Origin: Tupaia tana
Taxonomy: Eukaryota; Chordata; Mammalia; Scandentia; Tupaiidae
Length of the DNA: 64,000 nt
Assembly (NCBI GenBank): GCA_026018925.1
Contig: JAKSZU010000009.1
Coordinates: forward strand, 73,132,041 to 73,196,040
Direction of reading: 5' to 3'
Within the stretch, counting starts at the first letter, position 1. Each line of letters starts with the position of its first letter. Below the pieces are notes generated by a model, which worked only from the letters and a program-made list of their open reading frames with translations, had not been told where the DNA came from and ran no database searches. Below are positions 21,660 to 33,224 of the stretch, in pieces. A program made the position numbers and the translations under genes.

Positions 21660-23270
21660 ACTTTTAATAGGAGGCAGCATGTGTGGTAAGCTATGGAATG
21701 ACACAGAATGAAGATGTAATCTTAATTCTACTTTTACCTGGTTGTATGACCTGTGAAGTTCAGAGATCATGGTAGACTTCATAGTCAAGTGGCATTTATT
21801 TACACTTGGCCTTAAATAATTATTAATTAAAAATTTGGAAATGAGAAAAATATTAGGGATAGGGAAGGCATCTTAGAAATATAATCCCTGAAGCTGATTT
21901 TTCAAAAATTCCATGGAATATACATATTTTGAAAAACTTTACATAAATTTCAATTTTTTGCACCAAAATAAATTTATACTTCAATTTAAATTTTCTACAA
22001 ATTTTTAAAATAAAATACTGTGTGCAAAAGTGCCTGTCACATAGAAGATGATCAACAAATATTAGTTATTTCACTACCAACCCCAATTTCTTTATTTCTA
22101 CCTCACTTTTTACCTGTGAAAGGGATTTTGAGTGCATGTTTTTATCTCTTTTATTAGACAATAAGGTAAATATTCCATCTTACCCATATTTCTATTCTCA
22201 TCCATGCACTGAGTGTAGCAGGGAATAAGTACATAATAAATACCGAGTACACATCACAAATGGAAAGTATATGAAATAAATTTCCAGAGATCTTAAAGGC
22301 AAGGAAATACTGGCCACACTCCCTACTATTTGATTGTATTGGTAGTGCAAACAATCTGGCTCTCAGGTAGAAAAGAAAAGTGTGTCTTAAAAGCATAGAT
22401 TGTTTTTAAAATTTGAGCCAAAGTCAGTGGCCTCACAATGTTAATAGTTTAGCTAAACTTAGTTACATATTGGCATGCACTCCAGTTAACACAGCAATTT
22501 ACAAAGGTCTCTGGACCTTGAAAGACAAAAGGAAACTAAAGAACATTTTGTCCTTTATCTGAAGGACAGTGCAGACCGAATATTGTCTGCCTTCACATTG
22601 CAATATGGCATTTGTTCCTCTTTCACTTAGGAATACACTGATTACTTCTGTTCAGTTTTCTACAGTATACTTGGTTTCCTTAGGAATAATATAAAATCCC
22701 CTTAAGTTTGACCCTTCTTGGCTGATGATGGTAGAAGGAACCGAGTTCTTAAAGGCAACATACCAAAGTAGTACATTTCATTTGAACAAGTTTTATAGAA
22801 ATAATATTTATTGGAATTTTCTTGTTGATATTTTCTCTTAGCCTATAGAATTCTAAGGGTAATAGGGTAAGATATTAGACTTCTTAGTTAAATGAATTCT
22901 GCTTGCCTAAGGTGGTACGTGGAAAAATTCCTCTTTCAGCCTGTCATCAAACGTGGGTAACTATCATTATCACCTTGAGTCAAAAATTGCCCTTTTGGCA
23001 ATGTTAAAACCTTGTCAGGAGTACAAATAATGTTGAAAATGGATATTCTGTATTGTTTTATTCAAATGATGTGTTATTTGCATACTAATGGGAAGCTGCA
23101 TTCTGCTACGTCTAACTTCATTCAAAGACACATTGAACTGATGAAAGGATGCTTTTCTTTTTCTTTCCTGATGTGCAGTTTTCACAAGCTTTCCCATTCA
23201 GAGTTCTCTCGGCAAAAATGATGATAGTGAGAATGGAATCAGTGATGTTTCCATAAAAGTTTCTATCATT
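21660..23270. other. Mostly single-copy sequence with a MIR scrap
   Basis: No gene found in about 1.6 kb. 22022-22075 (gtgcctgtcacatagaagat, caacaaatattagttatt) is a sense MIR 3' end. Open frames of 60-80 codons (22154-22396, 23012-23221) show no motif. Confidence 0.5.
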
Positions 23271-23287
23271 AGAACTCTCTAGTTTGT

Positions 23288-24565
23288 CTCTTTCCAATCT
23301 TAGTATCTTGTCTTTCTGTGGTTTTGCTCTATCTGTCCATAATGTGTCTTGGAGAAGATCTTCTTCGGTTGATTTTATTGGAGGTCCTTTGCATTTCTTG
23401 GAACTGGATCTTTGAATGCCTTTCTAGATTTGGAAAGTTTTCTTCAGGGATTTCATGAAATAGATTGCCAAGAATATCCCGTCAGGTTGACAGTGGATCT
23501 CTCATAAGAAACAATGCGAGTGAAGAAAGAATGGGAAAACATATCCAAAGTGTTGAGGGAAAAGCAATTGCAACCAAGGATACTATACCCGGCAAGATTA
23601 TCCTTCACATGGGAAGAAAAGACAAGAACATTCTCAGATTAACAAAACCTGAAAGAATTTACCGACACCAGACCAGATCGCCAAGAAGTTCTGAAGGGAG
23701 TGCTATACCAGGAAAATTAAATACAGTCAAACAGAAATAGAGTTCAAAAACTAAGAAAATGGCTAACTTAATCATGGGGACAAGTCTGGAGTTGAATATT
23801 ATATCCGAGAATTTAATTGGGAAAATCGAAAAACAACAGAAGAGAGTACTTAAGTACATGAGACTGAACTGGTGAAATAGAATTTTATGACTTTTGACTA
23901 AAACATTGTTGATTTTCTTCTAGACTTTGTTTTCTGATTTTAAAGATTTTTGTCTTGTCTCGAGCTGCCGTTAGGTTCATGTACCTACTATTTGAACAGA
24001 ATCCCAACCTGTTTCCTTGCTTTACGTTTTAAGCATATTTTCTTAGCATTTATTTGATTAAAGCCAAATCTGCTTTTTTTGAAATTAAAAAATATAACAA
24101 AAAAATACATATTTCATGACCGTAGTAAACTATATAGCATCAGCTAGGTACTACCTTATAGTATATTCATTCTACTCAGAGTTTCATGCTTAAAGTCAGA
24201 CATATATTCATAGATATGTATATATCAGCAGAGCTTGCTTTTGAAACTTAGATTATTTAAGAAATTTTGTGAATCAATAAAGTGTGGTAAAAAAAAAAGG
24301 AATAAAAAACAATTGTGGACACCTGAGATAGTGTTGGAGGAGGGTGAGAAATGGTAGAGGGTGAGAAATGGGGGGGGGGGGGAATATATATGAAATTAGA
24401 AATGGAAAATTATTGATGATAACATATATGATTAAGCCACTATGCAGCATATTCTGGATGGGAAATCACATTTTGTATGCTGTGACAATGCTCAGTGAAT
24501 GAATGCAAATTAACTAATTAAAAACAAAAATAATTAAAAATAATAAATAAAATTAAATAAAAAAG
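23288..24565 (+). mobile_element. HAL1-like copy B, 5'-inverted (twin-primed)
   Basis: Exact 17-bp TSD agaactctctagtttgt at 23271-23287 and 24566-24582. 23288 to about 23470 is antisense to copy A 4300-4490, while about 23475 to 24565 is sense and matches copy A from about 4502. This is the signature of twin priming during L1-type reverse transcription. The 3' UTR is intact to cattttgtatgctgtgacaa and an A-rich tail. A G12 run lies at about 24370. Confidence 0.93.
23475..23720 (+). pseudogene. ORF1 C-terminal domain remnant, HAL1-like copy B
   Basis: Sense portion after the inversion. Codes the ORF1 C-terminal region in broken frames (ERMGKHIQSV; RTRSP-like frame) to the conserved end ggaaaattaa at about 23720. 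No ORF2 follows. Confidence 0.75.
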
Positions 24566-24582
24566 AGAACTCTCTAGTTTGT

Positions 24583-25045
24583 TAGACTCTCATATTTGTC
24601 TCTTCAGGGATATTCCTTCATATCTCTGATCCAAGGCAATTGATTGTATGTTACGACACCAACTCTGAAGAATAGTTCCCAACTGGATTTTTCATCTAAA
24701 ATATAGAACTATATAACTATTTCAAAGTATATACTGATAGGATATTGGAAGCTCATTCAAGAAAGAAATGTACATAATATTGTCCACTCTTGAAATTTTT
24801 GTTGCCCCATAGCTCTCTACATAATTTTTAGAACACTTTAAATAATGTCCAGAAGAAACTTTCTTTACAAATGCCCAGAGACAGTGATATAATATTGCTC
24901 TGAAATATCTCTAACACACCCAGTTGATGTTTTCCTCTAATAATTTCAGTGTAGATCTTATCATTAACTAGACATATAAGAAATTGAGAAATAAATTCAA
25001 TTCCTTTGATTCTTGAATATCCTTGAAGAACAAGAGTAAGTGTGT
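24583..25045. other. Unassigned AT-rich sequence
   Basis: About 460 bp between the HAL1-like copy B and a SINE; nothing recognised. Confidence 0.5.
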
Positions 25046-25046
25046 C

Positions 25047-25296
25047 AGTTACAGATGGTGGAGTGGGTACATCGCTGAACTCCACACAGCTGACTGCATA
25101 GCTGACCATGGTTCGAGTACTGGACCTGGCAGCTAGAAACTCATACCAGGTGTGTGTATGTGCCCAATCCTGAGAGGAAAATGGAAGAGAAAGGGATTGT
25201 AGCATGGCCATCACCCCAGGGGGTGATCTCTTGTTTTCTGTCTCTCTGTCTTTCCAGTGAGCACACATTCCCTGTAGCAAAAATTTCTCAAAAAAA
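25047..25296 (+). mobile_element. Type 1 SINE, diverged
   Basis: Starts at the eroded head cagttacagatggtggagtg. B box ggttcgagtac, body with caccccagggggtga, terminal ccctgtagcaaaaatttctc. Short TSD agtgtgtc on both sides. Confidence 0.88.
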
Positions 25297-25487
25297 AGTG
25301 TGTCTCTGATTTCACACAATTATATGTGAATTAAATAAAAACCATATTTAAGCAGTGACTTTGACTTGAGATTGTTCTGCCTCTGAATGGATAATGCTTA
25401 AGTTCTAGGAACAGGTGGGGTTTTTTTGCACCATCTACTGGAAACTTTTTTTTTGTTTGTTTTAAATGAAAAAAATTCCACTTACAG

Positions 25488-25617
25488 GAGCCAGCAGGTG
25501 GCATGGTGGTTAAAGGCACTGGACTCCCACATGGCTGACCACAGTTCAAGTCCTGGACCTGGTGACTTGCTCTCTAACTTTCTCTTTTTGTCTCTATCAG
25601 ATCAAACTGAATAATAA

Positions 25618-25648
<31 letters not shown>

Positions 25649-25700
25649 AAGAAGAAGAAGAAGAAGAAGAAATAATGAAGTTAAATAAAATAATTCTTTT
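25488..25700 (+). mobile_element. Type 2 SINE with (AAG)n tail
   Basis: Head gagccagcaggtggcatggt, B box agttcaagtcc, short CT region, gatcaaactgaataat, then (AAG)n at 25619-25672. TSD aaaaaattccacttacag / aaaaaattccacttagag. Confidence 0.93.
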
Positions 25701-26119
25701 AAAAAATTCCACTTAGAGTGGGCAATCTTGATAGTAAAAGTCTCATCTTTTAGATTCTCAGAATGTGGAATCAATGTTAGATTATAATTTTAGCTTTCCA
25801 CTGCCTCTGAACCTTGTTAACTGCATTACAATCTCTCACAATAATAAATGGGCCAAATTTGAATAAATTTTTTGTTGATGGTAATGGCTATTCTTTATTT
25901 ATTAGATTTTAGTTGTATGTACAAATGCCAATACCTCTGTTGTTTCCTAATATCAGGACAAGTTCTCCTCAGAATGTTGTATATGATTTTCTGATTTAAA
26001 ATGCCATTTCTTTTTAATAAAGAACCACAATTTTAATAATTCATACAACTACATGCTTGAGCAAGTTACTAACTTCTACAGATTCCAGTTGCCTCATCTA
26101 TATAAGGAATATGAGTGGT
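25701..26119. other. Single-copy sequence holding one arm of an inverted duplication
   Basis: 25916-26053 (138 bp) is present in inverted orientation at 26727-26864 with four mismatches. The remainder is unassigned. Confidence 0.8.
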
Positions 26120-26168
26120 ATTATTCTTGTTGAATTCATTGTGAATTTGATTTATCTGGTTCCTTTCT

Positions 26169-26170
<2 letters not shown>

Positions 26171-26203
<33 letters not shown>

Positions 26204-26439
26204 GGTTTTCGCTATAGGGCGCGTGCGCTCGCCAGACAGACAGAGAGATAGAAAGCGAGAAATCACCCCCCAGGGGGGATGGCCATGCCACAATCCCTTC
26301 TCCTCCATTCTTCTCTCAGGATCTTGAACACGCATGCACATGCGCCTGGCATGAGTTTAAGCCACTGGGTCTGGGACTTGAACCACGGTCGACTATGTGG
26401 GAGTCCAGCGACATAGCCATTACACTAACTGCTGGTCCC
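26171..26439 (-). mobile_element. Type 1 SINE in L1
   Basis: Long poly-T (about 30), agaggttttcgctatagggc, CpG-rich body, head ending aactgctggtccc. L1 ORF2 sequence continues on both sides (tggttcctttctcc and ttcttcttaataagtctagc). Confidence 0.95.
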
Positions 26440-27740
26440 CATTCTCTCTTCTTCTTAATAAGTCTAGCTAGTGGTGTGTCAATCTTGTTTTTATTTTCAA
26501 AGAACCAGCTTTTGCTTTTATTTAGTTTCTGTATGGTTCATTTATTTTCTATTTCATTTATTTCTGCTCAAATACTTATTATTTCTTTTCTACTGTCACT
26601 TTTTGGATATTTTTGTTGTTGTTTTCCCAGTTCTCTGAGACACGAGGTTAGGTTGTTCATTAGCCATCTTTTCATCTTTTTCTTATGCACACTAATTGCT
26701 ATGAACTTCCCTCTTATGAGGGAAGTTGTAGTTGTATGAATTATTAAAATTGTGGTTCTTTATTAAAAAGAAATGGCATTTTAAATTAGAAAGTCAAATA
26801 CAACATTCTGAGGAGAACTTGTCCCGATATTAGGAAACAACAGAGGTATTGGCATTTGTACATAGAACTTCCCTGCTTTTGCTGTGTCCTACAGACTATG
26901 GAAGCTCATGTACTCATTATCATTGGTTTCCATGAATCTATTTATTTCAGTCTTTATTTCTTCAGTAGTTGTGAAATCATTGAGGAATAGGTTATTTAGT
27001 TTCCATATGATTACGTATTTTCATGTTTTTTTTCCTAAAATTAATATCAAGTTTAATTCCATCATGGTCAGAGAAGATGATGGATATAGTTCTTAAGCCT
27101 TTGAATCTGTAAAGGCTTGTTTTGTGCCCTATCATGTGGTCAATCTTCAATAGAGTTCCATGTGGAGTGAGAAAAATGTAACCTTATTGGTTTTAGGGTT
27201 GAAGGTTCTATACGTGTCTGTCAAGTTCATTTGATTTATGGTATTGTTTAGATTCTGTATCTCTTTGCTTATTTTTTTGTCTAGATGATTGCTCCAAAGG
27301 AGATAATGGAGTATTGAGATAATGGGGTATTGAGATTTCAACAATTAGTGTGTTGCAGTCTATCTCTCCTTTTAGATCTAGCAGTCTTTTCTTCATGTAC
27401 TTTGTTGCTCCTGAGTTGGGTGCATAGATATTAATAAGTGTTATATATTCTTGAAGAATTAGCCCTTTTACTATGTTTAATGGCCTTCTTTGTTTCTTCT
27501 TACGGTTTTTGTCTTAAAGCCTATTTTGTCTGAAATCAGTATTGCAGCTCCAGCCTGTTTTTGGTTTCTGTTTACATGGAATATCTTTTTTTCAGTCCTT
27601 CACTTTTAGTCTGTACATGTCTTTATTCATGAGGTGTGTTTCTTGTAAGCAATAGATAGAGGGTTTCTATTTTTTATCCATTCAGCCAGTCTGTGTCTCA
27701 ACTGGAGAATTCAATCCATTGACATTCAACATTATTATCA
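26440..27740 (-). pseudogene. L1 ORF2 N-terminal part (endonuclease domain), decayed
   Basis: The N terminus is readable as MLNVNGLNSPVETQTG near 27735. Further in are RLLDLKGEIDCNTLIVE (about 27360) and DTYRTFNPKTNKVTFFSLH (about 27170), typical of the apurinic-like endonuclease domain. Frameshifts and a 162-bp insertion (26713-26874) break it. Confidence 0.88.
26713..26874 (-). repeat. Inserted inverted copy of neighbouring DNA inside L1 ORF2
   Basis: L1 sequence is interrupted by a block containing the reverse complement of 25916-26053 (138 bp, four mismatches). The direct repeat gaacttccct occurs at 26703-26712 and 26865-26874. The left junction also forms a small palindrome (acttccctcttatgagggaagt spans 26705-26726). 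Confidence 0.85.
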
Positions 27741-27936
27741 ATATTTCCATTATGTTAGCCATTTTCTTGGTTGCTTTTTGTTCTCTTATTTCTGTCTGTC
27801 TTTTTAAACATTTTTTTGGCATAGTACTCTTTGTAAATTCTTTCAGGCTTTGTTTGAGGATTCTTTTAATCTTTTCTTCCCATTTGAAAAATACTCTTGC
27901 CAAATATAGGAATCTTGGTTCACATTGTTTTACTTT

Positions 27937-28119
27937 TTTTTAAATTATTTTTATTTAACTTTATTGTTATTACTATTATTATTTTTCAGTTTGATCAGAC
28001 AGAGAGAGAAAGAGAGAAAGAGAGAAAGTGAGAGAGGAAGTCACCAAGTCCAGGACTTGAACCACGGTCGGCCATGTAGGAATCCAGTGCCTTTAACCAT
28101 CACGCCACCTGCCGGTCCC
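27937..28119 (-). mobile_element. Type 2 SINE in L1
   Basis: T/AT-rich tail, gtttgatcagacagagag, (GAGA)n, ggacttgaaccacggtcggc, head ending cacctgccggtccc. TSD acattgttttactttt on both sides. Confidence 0.93.
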
Positions 28120-28129
28120 TACATTGTTT

Positions 28130-28945
28130 TACTTTTAACGCTTTGAATATATGGCCCCATTCTTTCCTTGCTTGATTTGTTTCCACTGAGAGATTCAGTG
28201 TCAGCCTGATGGGAAAACATTTGTAAGTAACTTGACGTTTCTCTCTTATGATTATTAGAATATTATCTTTATCTGTAATTTAGTCCAATCTGGCTATGAC
28301 GTGCTGTACAGAGGACCTTCTTGGACTGATTCTATTTGGGATTCTGTGTATTTCTTAGGTAGGGATGTTTGAACACTTCTCTAGGTTTAGAAAGTTTTCT
28401 TCCAGGATTTCATGGAATAGATTATCAATGCCCTTATTAGATTCTTCAACTTCTGAGGTATCAATTATTTGGATGTTTGGGTATTTAATGGTATCTAGTA
28501 TTTCCCATATATTATCATCATTTTGTTTTTGTTTTTGTTGTTGTTGTTGTTGTTGTTTTTTCACTCTTCTTGGTGATCTTTTCTAAGTCAGAAGTTTTGT
28601 CCTCTGCATGATCTAATCTGATTTTAATACTTTCAAGGGAGGTTTTGATCTCCTACCTTACAGCCTTCAACTCCAGAAATTCTGTTTGATTCTTCTTTAT
28701 ATTGTCTATGTCTTCTTTCAAGTCATGAAAGGACTTCCTCATCTCCTGAAGTTCAGTGATTCTTTTTGGTTCTATTTCATAGAGTTTTGTCACCATAAAT
28801 ACTCTGAATTCTTTTTCTGACATTTTGGTAATATCCTCTAATTTTTCCTTACTTGAAGATGAGTTACTGTGTTCCCTTGTTGGAAGCATATTACTTGGTT
28901 TTCTCATTATTGAGGCTCTTCTCTGATTTTTAGTCATTTGGTAAT
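28130..28945 (-). pseudogene. L1 ORF1, minus strand, decayed
   Basis: N-terminal part from about 28937 contains EDITKMSEKEFRVFMVTK and the following coiled coil (EMRKSFHDLKEDIDNIKKNQ). The RRM-like region near 28400-28480 reads IQIIDTSEVEESNKGIDN, ending EENFLNLEKCSN. Stops and a (TTG)n-type expansion at 28527-28560 interrupt the frame. Confidence 0.85.
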
Positions 28946-29501
28946 GTTTCACTTTTGACTAATTTGTTTGAGAAGGTTTCTGCCACTGTAAGCTCATGTG
29001 CTTAAGTGTATTGTGGCATACTTCTGTGCCAATTTCTCTCCTCTACTGTATTTTGCAATATGGTATCCACAGGAGGAGTTTTGAGTTCATATTTATGAAG
29101 AGGACTTTCTTCCTTTTTAGCAGCAGGTTGAGTGATGGTTGAGGAATTCCCTAGCCTCAGAGAATTCAGATGTTTGGCTACTGTGCACCTAGACCTGTCT
29201 AGATACTTGGTGGAGGCTGAGCAGCAAAATAAGAAAGTAAAGTAAAAGAAAAATATAATAGAGAGAAAAGGAAAGAGAAAATATAGACATAAAAAGACAA
29301 AAACAACAACAAAAAGAGGAAAAGTTAACAAAAAGACTAAACAAAAAATGACAGCAGCATGGCGTGAAGTGTGCCACATGAAATGGACAAGGCATGCTTC
29401 AAATGGAGATCGCTTCTGAAAAGGTCTGAAATTTCCCTGTCCTTTCTTAGTTTTTGGGTCTGGGAGGTCAATATTATTCTTTTTTAAAAGACTAGGTGGC
29501 A

Positions 29502-29770
29502 GGGACCAGCAGTTGGCATAATGGCTATGTCACTGGACTACCATGTAGTCAACCATGGTTCAAGTCCCAGACCTGGTGGCTTAAACTCACACTAGGAGCA
29601 TGTACGTGCATGCCCAAGATCCAGAGAGAAGAAGAATGGAGAAGGGATTGCTACATGGCCATCCACCCTGGGGGGTGATTTCTCGTTTTCTGTCTCTCTG
29701 TCTCTCTGTCTCTCTCTTTGCTCTTTCTGTCCTTATGGTGAGCACACACGCCCTATAGCAAAAACCTCTC

Positions 29771-29804
<34 letters not shown>
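29502..29804 (+). mobile_element. Type 1 SINE
   Basis: Head gggaccagcagttggcataa, diverged body, A tail with (GAAAA)n. TSD aaagactaggtggc at about 29487-29500 and 29805-29818. Confidence 0.93.
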
Positions 29805-29824
29805 GAAAGACTAGGTGGCTTTTT

Positions 29825-29899
29825 CTAAAAAAAGAATTATTTATTTAAGTTTATTTATCTTTTTTTTTTTCATTTGTTGTAGGACACATGTGTTCACCA

Positions 29900-29952
<53 letters not shown>

Positions 29953-30043
29953 TGCAAAAGCAAGCCACCAGGTTCCAAGACTCAAACCATGATCAACCAT
30001 ATGTGAGTCTAGTGCCTTAACCACAATGCTACCTACTGACCCC
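29825..30043 (-). mobile_element. Type 2 SINE with (GA)n
   Basis: Poly-T tail, (GA)n at 29901-29949, caagccaccaggttccaaga, head ending ctacctactgaccccc. TSD agactaggtggcttttt / agaccaagtggcttttt: the same target later received the SINE at 29502. Confidence 0.88.
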
Positions 30044-30062
30044 CAAGACCAAGTGGCTTTTT

Positions 30063-30422
30063 AAAAATTATTTTCAACTTTATCCTTTTGAATAAGATGA
30101 AAGAATAAAGATAATTTTCCTTCAAAATCCACCAATATTAACTATAAGAACTTAAAAATGAAGAAATTAATCTCTGGATACAATAAAACAAACTTTAATA
30201 AAACAGAATATAATTGCAATCCCCAATCACAAACCAGGAGTCATAACTTCAAGGTATCAGGAAGGTGGTATTAGGCTTAGGGAGGTGTCTGGAAATTTAA
30301 ACCATACCCCTCAGTTCTTGAGTAGATTTTTCACAAAAGTAAATATTTTCCATTGTCAGAGATGGCTACTGAACTTTAATTTTGAAATATTGCTTTCATT
30401 GGCTAAAAATGAAGATTTTTTC
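30063..30422. other. Unassigned AT-rich sequence
   Basis: About 360 bp without recognised feature between the SINE pair and HAL1-like copy C. Confidence 0.5.
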
Positions 30423-32458
30423 TCCCTCTAAATTTATTTCTAGTGGCCTTGATACACTAAGTGTCTAGACAGGTCCAAGTGGGCAGGATCCAAACGTCTG
30501 AATATGATTAGGGTCAGAATATTCCTAAATTCCCACTGAATCTAATGCAGAAAGAGTGAAGAGAGATTGCAGATCACCTCCTCCTGTACACCTCTGAATG
30601 CTCAGATTGAACTTCAAGAATTAGGAAGAAATGGACCATCCATCAGATGACCAGAAATCACTGCAAGGTCACAAGAAATATAGGAAAGCAAGAAAATACT
30701 TCTCCTTCAAGGGAAAAACATAACTCCTCTTCATCCTCAGATAGTACAATGAAACTCACATAAATGTCACATAAAAATTTAGAATATTCATAGTAACAAA
30801 TCTAACAGAGATGAAAGAGAAGCGAGACAGTGAACTGCAGAAGAGGCAGAAGAAAGGAGCTGATGAGTTCCAGGAGGTGAGGAAATTCTTGCAAGATCTG
30901 AAAGAGGAAATACACACCATAAAAAAGAATCAAATGGACCTGTTATAGATGAAGGCTATAATACAGGAAGTCAAAACCTCCTTTGAAAGTATTGAAAGCA
31001 GACTAGATCATACAGAAAATCGAATTTCAGATGCAGAAGAGAGAATCGCTGCCCTAGAAATATCCACCACAAAGACTGAAAATTGTCCCCCCAAAATGAG
31101 AATAATATATGAGAAATACTAGATATCATCAAACATACAAACACCCATATAATTGGTATCCCAGGAGAAGAGATTAATAAGGGCATTGATAATCTATTCC
31201 ATGAAATCCTGGAAGAAAATTTTCCAAACCTAAATAGGCATTCAAAGATCCAGTCCCAAGAAACACAAAGAACCCCAGATAGAATCAACCCAAGAAGGTC
31301 TTCTCCAAGACGCATTACAGCCAGATTGAGCAAAACCACAAAGACAAGGTACTAAATTTGGCGAGAGAGAAACAAGTTACCTACAAAGGATATCCCATCA
31401 GGCTAACAGTGGACCTCTCATTGGAAACTATGTGAGCAAGGAAAGAATGGGAAAATATATTCAAAGAGTTAAGGAAAAAGCAATTTCAACCAAGAATATT
31501 GTACCTGGCAAGACTATCCTTCATACGGGAAGAAAAGACACAAGCATTCTTAGATTAATAAAACCTGAAAGAATTTACCAACACCAGACCAGATCTCCAA
31601 GAAGTTCTCAAGGGAGTGCTATACCAGGAAAATTAAATACAGACACACAGATATAAGAGTTCAAAAACTAAGAAAATGGCCTACTTAATCATAGGGACAA
31701 GTCTGGAGTTGAATATTATATCCCAGAATTTAATCAGGAAGATTGGACCACAACAGAAGATAAAGTATATGAGACTGAACTGGTGAAATAGAATTTTATG
31801 ACTTTTGACTAAACCATTGTTGATTTTCTTCTAGGCTTTGTTTGTAAGGATTTTTGTCCTGTCTTGAGCTACTTACAGGTTCATATATCTACTATTTACA
31901 CAAAATCCTAACCTGTTTCCTGGCTTTAAGTTTTAAGCAAAGTTACTTAGCATTTCTTTGATTTATCAAAGCTAAATCTGCTTTTCTTAAAACTAAAAAA
32001 TACATTCAAAAATACCTATTTAATGACTGTAGTAAGCTATATAGCATCACTAGGTGCTACTTTATAGTATATACATTCTACTCAGAGTTTCACACCTAAA
32101 GTGAGACATGTATTCACAGATATGTTTATATCAGCTGAACTTGGTATTCAAAGTATTAAATTATTTAAGAAATTGTGTGAATCAATAAAATGTGGGAAAA
32201 AAAGGAATGGAAAACAACTGTAGACACTAGGTTAGTGTAGGAGGAGGGTGAGGAATGGTAGAGGGCAAGAAATGGGGGAAAATATACATATATAATATAT
32301 ATACATATATATATAAAAGTAGAAATGGAAAATTATCAATAACATGTATGATTAAACCATTATGCAATATATTCTGGATGGGAAATCACATTTTATATGC
32401 TGTGATGATGCTCAGTGAATGAATGCAAATTAATTAATGAAAAATAAAAATATTAAAA
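30423..32458 (+). mobile_element. HAL1-like copy C
   Basis: Uninterrupted copy: part of the 5' UTR (ctagacaggtccaagtgggc), ORF1 (30680-31636), then the same ORF2-less 3' UTR as copies A and B, ending attctggatgggaaatcaca and aaattaattaatgaaaaat. A possible weak TSD (aagattttt) lies at each end. Lacks the 5' monomers, so 5'-truncated. A TA-rich patch lies near 32285-32315. Confidence 0.85.
30680..31636 (+). pseudogene. ORF1, HAL1-like copy C
   Basis: Aligns to copy A ORF1 throughout, but the start codon is ATA (30680-30682). Coiled-coil and RRM-like parts are broken by stops (for example in the stretch corresponding to MELLDM, now tgttatag). The C-terminal part ends at the conserved ccaggaaaattaa (31636). 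Confidence 0.82.
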
Positions 32459-33224
32459 AAAGATTTTTCATTGCCTGTTTCCTTGAATTCCACAGGCATC
32501 CATCTTTTATCTTGCTTTCTCTTTCTTGTGCATTTGTATGTCCTCATTAACCCCTCCTAAAAGAAGTTAATATAGCCTATGGTTTACTTGTGGAACTCAA
32601 TTCTTTGAATTCTTTTTTTTTTCTTTTTTTTTGGGAGAGGTTTTTTTTCTTATTGGGCATGTGCACTCGCCAGAAAGACAGAGAGAGACAGAGAGATAGA
32701 AAGCGAGAAATCACTCCCCAGAGGGGATGGCCATGCAGCAATCCCTTCTCCTCCATTCTCCTCTCAGGACCTTGGGCATGCATGCACACATGCCCAGTGT
32801 GAGTTTAAGCCACCGGGTCCAGGACTTGAACTGCGGTCGAATACATGGGAGTCCAGTAACATAGCCATTACACTAACTACTGGTCCCTGTAACTCAATTC
32901 TTGAAATACTCTCTTTTTCTGAACAATTTACATGGAACTGCATATTTTCTTTCAAATGTTTATTTATGTTCTATTGCTCATTTTATTTTGCAGTGCCTGT
33001 ACATGTTTAATGAGGTTGTTTTTTTTTCCATGATAATCCTTCATTTGTTAATGGGAATGATCTTTTGGCTAATTAATAAGATAAGAAAGGAGTTGGGATC
33101 CAGGAATGCCTGAGAATTCTGATGGATGTTGTCACCTCTTGCCTTCTTGTATATATTGCCTTAAATTTTTTACATTTTAGATATAGATGGTACTCAGAGA
33201 AAGTTCTCTTAAGTCACAGGTTTT
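32459..33224. other. Single-copy sequence around one SINE
   Basis: Outside the SINE at 32610-32888, nothing recognised. Small frames (for example 32901-33113) lack motifs. Confidence 0.5.
32610..32888 (-). mobile_element. Type 1 SINE
   Basis: Poly-T, gggagaggttttttttctta, body, head ending ctaactactggtccc. TSD aactcaattctttgaa / aactcaattcttgaaa. Confidence 0.93.

Larger units (their letters stand above)
26120..29430 (-). mobile_element. L1 5' half, minus strand, 3' half missing
   Basis: From the right: 5' UTR (about 28950-29430), ORF1 (28130-28945), inter-ORF region, ORF2 start (about 27735) and endonuclease/early RT region down to about 26120, where L1 homology ends without 3' UTR or poly-A. 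Interrupted by SINEs at 26171-26439 and 27937-28119, and by foreign DNA at 26713-26874. The missing 3' end is not typical of L1 integration and implies later deletion or rearrangement. Confidence 0.85.
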
